From Beta vulgaris subsp. vulgaris (lineage: Eukaryota > Streptophyta > Magnoliopsida > Caryophyllales > Amaranthaceae), in assembly GCF_026745355.1 (NCBI RefSeq), contig NC_079202.1, positions 26,645,072 through 26,709,071 of the forward strand: 64,000 nt of DNA. The letters are read 5' to 3'. The notes below the pieces were generated by a model. The model did not search any database. It saw only the letters and a program-made list of their open reading frames with translations, and had not been told where the DNA came from. The position numbers and the translations under genes are program-made. Position 1 is the first letter of the stretch; every line of letters begins with the position of its first letter. Shown here in pieces: positions 56,147 through 64,000 of the stretch.

Positions 56147-57420
56147 TTAGAAGTTTAGATGACGTTCATAGCGAGGAACTTCGTTCGCCTCGACCAGCAT
56201 TTCAAAGGCCTTTACAGCCCAAGTCTTGGAGGTGTCAATGACCTCGTTCAGAGCCTCCTCGGTGTCGTTGAAGGCCTGAGCCACCTCCTCTTTTAACCTA
56301 TGGTTTTGTGCCCTTAGAAGGCAGTTCTCCCTTCTAAGTTGAATCGCGGCTAGAAGAGCAATATTCCTCTCAGCCTTCAAGGCCAACTCTAACACGTCCT
56401 TCTCGACGAAAAGATCGTTAATTCGGATGAGATAGTTCTTGTTGGCCGCCTCCATCTCGGTCGAGCGCTTCTCCCATGCCTCCCTAGATTGGCGATGCAG
56501 AATTTCTGCCATCTTTATGTCACGAATTCCTCGACCGTTGTAGCCTGCCGGACTAGCTGCTTGTTTTACTTTCAGAGCTGCCTTGCCCGGAACTGCGAGC
56601 AAAGAGCTGAAAAGAAAGAGACAAGGCATGTAAGTCAGACGTTCATATAAAAACATATAAATATACAAGTACAAAAGAAGAATAGCAGGGAAATGATTTC
56701 CATACCTTAGCAGCTAACTGGGACATGTAGTCTACATGCCCAGAGGAAGCACCTCTCAAGCCTTTGATATAAGGCTCATGGAAGCACTTGAAAAGCTCCT
56801 ACTTGAGCTTCTCACAATTGGCCGAGGTCATCCTGACGAAAGTAGCCAAGGACTCATCATCCAAAAGTATAGGGAAAGCCTCAGGAACTACTTCAGCCGC
56901 TCCTTTGCCTTTATCTGAAAGAGGAGATTCGTTAGTGTTTCTGATGGGAATGACCATTGCTAGTCTGTTGGACAGACTCATCGGATGCCCACCAACATGC
57001 AGAGTTTTAAAAATGTTGGAATAGTTAGACTCACTAGAAGACAATGAAGCAAATTCATATGCAGGGGCATATGAGATACCACCCTAACAACATAGCCAGA
57101 AAAGGCCGAGCCATCCTTAGCCGAGTCCGGCTGTGTGAATTGTTCTTCAACCTTATTAGGGCTGAACAACAACCACACCCGGTTGTTTGGCAGATGTAGA
57201 AGGCGTCAAGCTACCCTCCCCAACGAAGGGAACGATGGCCCTTGTATCTTCTGCTTTGGGAGGCTTCTCAACATTCGGCAGAGAAGGATGCTCAACCTTC
57301 TTTTTGGCTGTAAAGCCTTTGAATTTTTTCGAAGGAGGGGCGTCTCTTATACTGGTCGTCCTCTTCTTTGTGGCCGCCTTCTCAGCCAACGCCTTTGACG
57401 TTGGGGCATTTTTCTAAAAA
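56010..57420 (-). pseudogene. Antisense coiled-coil ORF of Tat element 1
   Basis: Minus-strand reading: a Lys/Ala-rich N-terminal part (AEKAATKKRTTSIRDAPPSK, KAEDTRAIVPFVGEG), a middle part (SLSNRLAMVIPIRNTNESPL; LDDESLATFVRMTSANCEKL), and then, after a probable intron (donor GTATGG at 56705, acceptor TTTTCAG ending at 56606), a long coiled coil (EMEAANKNYLIRIND; EKDVLELALKAERNIALL; LRAQNHRLKEEVAQAF) and an acidic tail. Frames are broken in places. Antisense ORFs between pol and the 3' LTR are known in Tat-lineage elements such as Grande and Retand; their function is unknown. Confidence 0.6.
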
Positions 57421-57477
57421 CAAAGAAAATACAAGTTATAAATAAAATCATAAGTAAAGGTTGCACAAAGGTGAAAA

Positions 57478-57835
57478 TCGGCCAAAAGATGGTTGGCTTC
57501 TCGTCCAAAGAAGAGGCTCGTCCTAATGTTGAAATATAGCTTCAGCCCCTAGACGAAGGTTGTCTGCAGAGGAAAGTCGGCCAGAAGCAATTGGCCGCTC
57601 TTCATTTGGAGAAGAGGCTCGTCCAGACAATGAAGAATAATTTCAGTCCCCAGACGAAGGTTGCTCCGTGAGGGAGGTCGGCCAAAATTAGTTGGCCGCT
57701 CTTCACCTAGGAACAGCCCCCGTCCAAATATTGAAAATGTACTTCAGTTCTTACACAAGGACTAGCTGAAGAAGAAAGCCGGCCAGAAGTCTGCTAGTCG
57801 GCTTCTCTTTTCAAAGAGCCTCGTCCTAAAATATA
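57478..57835. repeat. ~100-bp tandem repeat next to the antisense ORF
   Basis: Three and a half diverged units, each with TCGGCCAGAAG, TTGGCCGCTCTTC, GAAGAGGCTCGTCC, TTCAGTCCCCAGACGAAGG; unit starts near 57478, 57580, 57680 and 57780. Tandem repeats close to the antisense ORF are also described for Retand-type Tat elements. Confidence 0.8.
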
Positions 57836-57859
57836 CAGACCCCAAAGGCTAGGACGACC

Positions 57860-60730
57860 ATCTTGGCTGCCTACCTCCTAGAAGGGTCCCTCTGCCATAC
57901 TTCGGTATACAAAACGGTTGTCTGTCCTACAATGACGTTCAAAGATAGTCATCCCCCGATCCAAACCCCAAACGATGACCCCCTGGTCGTCGAAATGAAG
58001 AGTGCTAATCTTTCGGGTGGGTCGAGTATTGATCGACAGCGGGAGCTCCGCGGACATCATAACAATGGACTGCTTAACAAAGCTGAAGTATCGGGTAGCC
58101 GACCTAACGCCCATCCACCAGCCCTGGTTGGATTCGGAGGACAGTACGTCCATCCATTGGGCTCAATCAAACTCCCAACTCGAATGGGGAAGAAGGGCAA
58201 AGGAAGGAATGTCGTCGTCACCTACCTTGTTGTAGACACAAGCCCCCCTTACAACGCCATCGTTGGACGGCCGACCCTCAACAAAGTTAAAGCCGCTATT
58301 TTTACGTATCAGCTGTTATTACAATTCGAGGTGGGGAGGACGGAAAGGTCGCTCGATTATTCGGGGATCAAAAGTCTGCCCGAGAATGTTACATAAACAG
58401 CCTAAATAGTCAAGAAAAAGAAGAAACCACTAAAAAAAAGCCCTCGAACTGAAAAGCCCGGGAAAATTCAAGCTATCATCGAAATGAAAAGCCCTCGAAC
58501 TGTCAAAGAAGTTCAACGCCTAACCGGCTGCATGGCGGCACTAGGACGCTTTCTGTCACGATCAGCTGACAAAAGCTTATACTTCTTCATGACGCTAAAA
58601 CAATCGACATTTGATTGGAACGATGCCGCAGAAGAATAATTCCAACACCTCAAAGCCCATTTGGCTACCCTCCCCAATCTTGTCTCCCCCTTGCAGGGAG
58701 AGACACTCTTCGTCTATCCTGCTCGTTGAGCGCGAAAAGAATCAACATCTTGTATACTTCATAAGCCACGCCCTTCGAGGCGCAGAAGCCAAGTACCCTT
58801 CAATTGAGAAAATAATCTTCACCTTTGTCCTCGCCACTTGCAGGCTCAAGCCTTATTTACAAGCTCATCCATCAAATTCCACACTAGCTAGCCCATTCGA
58901 AAAGTCATCAAAGGAAAGAATCACTCTAGCAGGGTGACGGACTGGTCTAACCAATTATCAAACTTCAGCATTAAATTCGAACCTCACCGCGCTATCAAAG
59001 CCTAAGCACTGGCAGACTTCATCGCCGAATGCACCTCCAGGCCTACGCCTACGGAAGAAGGTTTCTTGGAACTAATTGTCGATGGATCATCATCAAAGGT
59101 CAGATGTGGTGCCGGACTATTGGTCTTGGACCCATAAAGAAATAGAACAAAGTATGCAATCAAGTTCGACTTTACCGCCTCGAATAATGAGGCTGAATAC
59201 GAGGCACTACTACCTGGGATCCAGCTATGCAAGACAGCTGGGGCTCGAAAACTCAAAGTTCACTCCGACTCCCAGCTTATTATCGGGCAAGTGACAGGGG
59301 AATTCGAGGCCAAGGAAGACAGCATGAAGATGTATCTAAAGAAAGTTGAAGAAGTAATTGCTGATCTAACCCCCTTCACTATCAATCACATCCCTCGATT
59401 CTGAGAATCTGCAAGCTGGCGCACTATCAAGGTTGCCCAGCTCAGCCGAGGATCTCTCATCCCGACCAATCATGTGGGAAGTGCTCAAGGCTCCAAGCAT
59501 CTATAGAGGGGTAGCCACCCTCGACAGAAGCCTTACTTGGATGGATAAAATCATATCCTTCTCCAAGTATGGTGTCCTGGCCCAAGATGAGCTCGATGCA
59601 GAAAAGTGCGGAGGCGAGCTTGATGGTTCACATGACACGAGGGTCAATTGTACAAGAAATCATTCACCCACCCCCTCCTCCGCTGCTTGACTCCCCTGGA
59701 GGGGGACTATGTCCTTCGAAAAATACATCAAGGGGCATGCAAAAGTCACTAGGGAGCTAGAACCATCAAAGCTAAGGCTCTTCGAGCAGGTGACTATTGG
59801 CCCACCATGAGAGTGGACCACCATTCAAGCTCCTTTTCCCTTTCATATGTGGGGAATGGACCTCTTGGGGTCATTTCCCCCTGCTTCAGGGCAACAAAGA
59901 TTTCTTTTAGTAATCGTCGATTACTTCACGAAGTGGATCGAGGCTGTGCGTCTAGCCTCCATCACCGATAAACAAGTGCAACAATTCATTTGGCAAAACT
60001 TGATCACAAGATTTGGGGTTCTTCGAGTCCTGATATCAAATAATGACCGTCAATTCAATAGCGGAACAACAAGAGATTACTGCTCTAGATTTGACATCGA
60101 AACCAGGTTCTCCGCCATTAGTCGACCTCAGACTAACGGACAAGCCGAAGCAGCAAACAAATTAGTCTTGAAGGGATTAAAAACCATGCTCGAAGGAGCC
60201 AAAGGTTCATGGATTGACCACCTACCGGGCATCCTGTGGTCGACGAGAACAACAGCCCGGGAAGCAACTGGACAAACACCATTCAACTTAGTGTATGGCA
60301 GTGACGTTGTGCTACCCGTCGAAGTTTGCATTCCCTCACTCAGGATAACCTTCTATGATTACAACAGCAACGAAGAAGAGAAGAAGGTCAACCTCGACCT
60401 ACTCCTTGAAACTCGAGGCAACGCCCTCCTGAAAGCTTTTTCCAACAAACTCAAGCTGACACGGCTATTCAATCGTCGGGTCAATCATCGGCCATTTGAG
60501 GTCAATGATTGGGTCTTAAGAAAATTCGAAGCCACGGGTAGAGAGCGTCGACTTGGCAAGTTGTAACCCAACTAAGAGGGACCTTACAAAGTCACTTCAG
60601 TGGTTCGACCAGGTACTTATCGCCTCTAATATCAAGAAGGGCGCCATCTCCCTCGACCATGGAACGCGGACAACCTTCATAAGTTCTATGTTTCAGTTTA
60701 TCCCTCGAGCTTAGGGGCATACCATGCTAG
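57860..60730 (+). pseudogene. Second Tat-lineage Gypsy pol, reverse-transcriptase core missing
   Basis: Protease: DPLVVEMKSANL, VLIDSGSSADIITMDCL (Asp-Ser-Gly active site), LVGFGGQYVHPLG, YNAIVGRPTLNKVKAAI (57940-58310). The sequence then goes almost directly to the end of reverse transcriptase (VQRLTGCMAALGRFL, about 58510) and RNase H (LVYFISHALRGAEAKYPSIEK). The RT catalytic core with its YxDD box is absent. A second RNase H follows (FLELIVDGSSSKVRCGAGLL; SNNEAEYEALL; HSDSQLIIGQV; about 59040-59400). Integrase: MWGMDLLGSFPPASG, VDYFTKWIEA, RPQTNGQAEAANK, FNLVYGSDVVLPVEV, ending near 60730. Many stops. Diverged from element 1, so a different family of the same lineage. Confidence 0.85.
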
Positions 60731-61150
60731 TTAAGCTCAATTTTTGTAAAATCGCATGCTTTTTTGGCATTGATTCATATGCAATAATCACTTAGCCTCT
60801 TTAGGCATTGATTTATAGCTTTTGTAAAGAATCACTTAGCCTTTTGTGGGCACTGATTCAAACCAAATTATGTAAAAATTACTTAGCAATTACTAGTCTT
60901 ATGAAATGACCATCGAGTCTAGTTTAAAGCATAAAAGTTAGCAAATTTCAGAGACACAAACATAAAACAGAAACAAGGCAAAGTGCAAAGAATTGAGTTT
61001 TATTCCATTAATCGAGATACAAGGCATCGAAGTAGCTACATTACAAGCTAAGAAAAAAAGCTAAGGCAAGCAAGAAAGCTTAATGGTTCCACACTAACCC
61101 TGGTAGGAGGCCGCCGAGAAGAAGCGAGCAGAAGAGAAGAAGAAGATACC
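60731..61150. other. Spacer between pol and antisense ORF, Tat element 2
   Basis: AT-rich; three diverged copies of a CACTTAGCCTCTTTAGGCAT-TGATTCA unit lie at 60760-60860. No gene. Confidence 0.5.
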
Positions 61151-62331
61151 ATGAGCTCGATCCCGACAGCTAAGAAGCAGGAGCTTGATGCCCACTACCA
61201 TGAAGCAGGAGGTCGGTGCCGTAGTCAGCCCTCGAGGTTACCAGGGGCAAGATCCTGGTCTTCGACTTTAGGGGCCTTACTACTAGCCTTTGCATCCTCT
61301 TGGGAAAGCGCCCCAACGCCTTCCTCCACTTCAGCCTAGGAGAGACCAGGAGATATCCTCTCGAGCACGACTCGCACCTTCTGGAGGACCTCAGCATATC
61401 CTATCTCGGAAGCCTACAGTGACGCATCTTCAAGGAAGGTCCTCTCTTCTTGGGAAAGCTTCCAATTGTTGATGGTCAGGTTTCAACAACCGCGAGCTTC
61501 GACAATTGCTTCCTCAGCCCTCTTATTGGCCTTCTCTTGGGCCATCTTGCAATCCTTGACGGCCTCCCACCGTCTTTGGCTGGCCGAGTCCCTCTGGTTC
61601 ATGAGATCCTTGATGGACTGCTCAAAGTCTACCACCTTCTCATCGGAGGACTTCCTTCTTGATAACCTCCTTGGCCTCCGAGCGCCTCAGCTCAGATATT
61701 GGGAGGCGGTTAACCAAGGCGGACCTCTCACCTGAGGACATCTCCCCTGTGGAGCCATCGACGGTAAGCCCCGGCTTAGACCTTCGAGCCAAGACCAATA
61801 CCCTGATTGATAGCTGTTGCAAGAAAATAATACGAGTTATTATAAAAAAAAGCCTAAGAAATATACGACAAAGCGAAGTTACCTCGACCAGAGTTTCCTA
61901 CATGGCCTCAATCTCCTGACCCTTGTGGGCCAGGCAGGCCTTCTTATCGGCCTCCGTCATCAGATGCCCCGAGGCCATATCAAACCTCGAGGCCATTTCG
62001 ACCCTCGAGAGGGCCAAGAATGGCACTCGAAAGGGTTCCTCCGTCCACGGCCTCTTCCTCGATGGTGGGCCGCCCTCCGACCTAGAAGCAACCACCGGGG
62101 TAGGGTCCTCGAGCTTAACCTCTGAAGGTTCTTGCTTGGGGACAAGTGCAGTTGAGGGCAAGCTTCGTCCCTCAGTTGAAGTAGCATCTTTTGAATGAAG
62201 ACCATCAGAGAGGATGGCCTTCGAGACATTTCTCCCCCTATTGAAGGGCGAGCAGCGTTCGAGCTGGACTTGGCCAGTTGGCGACGTTTAGCCGCTCGAA
62301 GTGCCTCGACGGTAATCGAAGGCTGAGACAT
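61151..62331 (-). pseudogene. Antisense coiled-coil ORF of Tat element 2
   Basis: Starts at ATG 62331-62329 (MSQPSITVEALRAAKRRQLA), runs through a basic, Ser/Pro-rich part (SEGGPPSRKRPW, KKACLAHKGQEIEAM), and, after a probable intron (donor GTAACTTCG near 61880, acceptor GCAACAG near 61817), reads LSIRVLVLARRSKPG, ERSALVNRLPISELRRSE and a coiled coil in another frame (FEQSIKDLMNQRDSASQRR; EKANKRAEEAIVEA). At least three frame breaks. Its position relative to pol parallels element 1. Product function unknown. Confidence 0.55.
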
Positions 62332-62375
62332 CGGCTCTCAAGATGAAGAAGTGGGTTGATGGTTGAGATGAATTA

Positions 62376-62410
62376 TAGAGAGAGAGAGAGAGAGAGAAGA
62401 AGAAGAAGAG
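62376..62410. repeat. (GA)n/(GAA)n microsatellite
   Basis: About 11 GA units followed by four GAA units, about 45 bp upstream of the antisense ORF start; on the minus strand it reads CTCTCT, as in a plant leader. Confidence 0.95.
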
Positions 62411-62759
62411 AAATGAGATTGTGAGTTCTAAGAGTGACTTATAAGGAAACATGACCGCAGTTCCCAAGGTTGCAATAAATTCAATCCCCTCATTGGGCTA
62501 CATGTGTTGGCCCAACAACGTCAAGCACGCGCCACACGTTTGTCATGTATCTTAGGATTCAAGCTGGTGTTGCAAACACCTCGAGGGTCTTTGAAGCTCG
62601 AGGATGTCATACCTCGAAAGACTGCTAAATCGAGCGATATGAAAGATAGAGGTTGGAGCATATTAAGGGAAGTAAAGCAAACACTAAAGTCAAAAGTTTC
62701 ATTAACTGAAAAGATTTACATCCTAAAAGTCATCAAGGACTTGACTAAATACAAAATAG

Positions 62760-64000
62760 ACTAAAGGGTTTAGTCAGTGTTGCTCGAAGATCCGCTGGTC
62801 GAAGTAACTGAGGATTCATTAGTGCCTAAGGCATCATCGGAATCAAGGGAGGTGGAGGCACTCGAGTCATCTTGCCCTTTGGATTTCCTCACCAACCACC
62901 TTTCCTACCTCAGTGTTCGGAACCTCGTCCACCAGGATCCCCTTGATATCAAGGAGGCGTCAGCTTCGAGCTCGGCGGCGATGATCGAGTTAGCTCCGCC
63001 TCGACAACGCTCAGTCGACTAAGGGATATGTCTTTCCCAAAGCCTCTCGAAGTTTGCCTAGAGTGACTTCAATAGCAACCTCGGCCCCGAGCAGCCTCAT
63101 ATTAGCAGCACAGTCCTTGCCAGCCTGAGAGTCCTTCCACTCCTGGATAATGAGCTCCCTAAACTCCGAAGTCTCGCCCTTCGAGGCGTTATATTGGCGT
63201 TTGACCGAATCCCTTTGGCTCAAGGCATCTTTGATCTTCTGATCCCATAGAGCCTTCTCATCGAGAAACTTCTTCTGCTCTGCAGCTAGCTCCTTCTCGA
63301 GCCTATCGATTTCGAGCTTGCGATTCAAAGCAAGCTCTGTCTGATCAGTCAAATCCTCTTGAAGCCTCCGGAATCCTATCATATTCCGATGGCTCATTAT
63401 CGCCATTCGGATCGAATGCTGAAACAGCGGTCGAAAGTTAGCACAAAATCATAACTTAGAACAAATAAAGAAGTACCAACAAGACTTACGTCAATCCAGG
63501 TAGAATGAAGGGCTTCGAATTCCTCCTCTTCAGTCAATTTTCGGTAGACCTCGATGTCCGCCTTGGTGAGGAACCGCTTCACTGTCGAATCGAAGCGATT
63601 GACCTTCTCTATACCAGACAGCTCTGTGAAAGGCTACGAGATGGGATCTAGGTCCAGGTTTTTCCTCTTTTTGCTAACCGAAGGATCTTCCTCTCGAGGA
63701 GAGGACTCCTCCCTAATCTCCCGAGATTGGGGTGGTCCCTCCCTCGATCGAGGAGCGGAGTCCGCAATGATCTTCCTCTAGTCTCCACCCCCCCCTGAGG
63801 AATAATAATGGTCGAGGCAGTGGGGGGTCGAGTTTTAGGCCTCTTCGAGGGATCTTGCAAGCAAGAGGGTCAGTAATCGAAATAATGAAGATAGAGAAAA
63901 GCCGAAGCGGGAAAGTATTACCTTGTGGGCTCGAGGAACCTGAGTGTCTCCCCTCGACACCCGCTATCGAATCTAATTTTGCACCCGCTGGTTAGCTGTC
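62760..64000 (-). pseudogene. Third antisense coiled-coil ORF, cut by the window edge
   Basis: Minus strand: a Ser/Arg/Pro-rich part near 63860-63650 (PSKRPKTRPP), then FLTKADIEVYRKLTEEEEFE and ALHSTWID, with a donor GTAAGT at 63489 and an acceptor TTTCAG ending 63419 (a 71-bp intron in phase). A coiled coil follows (LTDQTELALNRKLEIDRLEK; AEQKKFLDEKALWDQKIKDA; RDSVKRQYNASKGE) ending at TAG 63013-63011, and an acidic segment in another frame to about 62770. Similar in design to 61151-62331, with its own leader region between; it belongs either to a tandem copy or to a further element to the right. Confidence 0.5.

Overview
This is nuclear DNA from a flowering plant. It has split genes with GT-AG introns, plant-specific gene families (an armadillo-repeat kinesin and a FAR1-related protein), plant CACTA, hAT, Ty3/Gypsy and Ty1/Copia elements, and AT-rich spacers. 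The element mix would fit a Caryophyllales genome such as the spinach, beet or goosefoot group, but that is a guess. About 80% of the window is transposable elements, many nested, and a 999-base run of N lies at 15861-16859.

Layout. (1) 1-2038 is the 3' end of a CACTA transposon (copy A), cut by the window edge. (2) 2039-7323 is AT-rich spacer with a 1.1-kb non-autonomous CACTA (copy B, 3534-4651) and two MITEs. (3) 7324-12821, minus strand, is the last ten recognisable exons of an armadillo-repeat kinesin (ARK type); the motor-domain exons are not in view. (4) 12822-18900 is repeat-rich spacer, the N gap and several minisatellites. (5) 19009-23687, minus strand, is a four-exon FAR1-RELATED SEQUENCE/MULE-transposase-like gene with frameshifts, a stop codon and a hAT insertion in intron 1. 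(6) 25321-26695 is a foldback element with a hAT MITE inside one arm. (7) 26737-33139 is a stack of LTRs, including a 2.6-kb solo LTR inside another 2.5-kb LTR. (8) 33140 to about 51400, minus strand, is a Tekay/Del-like Ty3/Gypsy element. Its integrase is split twice, by a 1376-bp Copia-type solo LTR (33663-35038) and by a 13.2-kb CACTA element (copy C, 35206-48371). Copy C in turn carries a 1737-bp CACTA (copy D, 39223-40959) inside its transposase gene. (9) 51921-64000 holds remains of two Tat-lineage Ty3/Gypsy elements on the plus strand, each followed by antisense, apparently spliced, coiled-coil ORFs.

The most distinctive feature is the CACTA family. Its four copies share asymmetric ends (CACTAGGGG at the 5' end, CACTAGTGG at the 3' end), subterminal arrays of GAAGGGCTGCGC hairpins, an approximately 167-bp satellite that expands in introns and spacers and carries its own hairpin, and G-rich (G-quadruplex-prone) minisatellites. 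Copy C encodes a TNP2-type transposase and a second gene that combines a Transposase_24-like region with a Ulp1/C48-type cysteine protease. Copy D carries a fragment of a host NBS-LRR resistance gene.

The two host-like genes keep intron phase and protein similarity but contain several single-base indels. The exon arithmetic shows that one base per affected exon would repair the kinesin fragment, which points to assembly-consensus errors at least as much as to gene decay. No CRISPR array, rRNA or tRNA gene was recognised.
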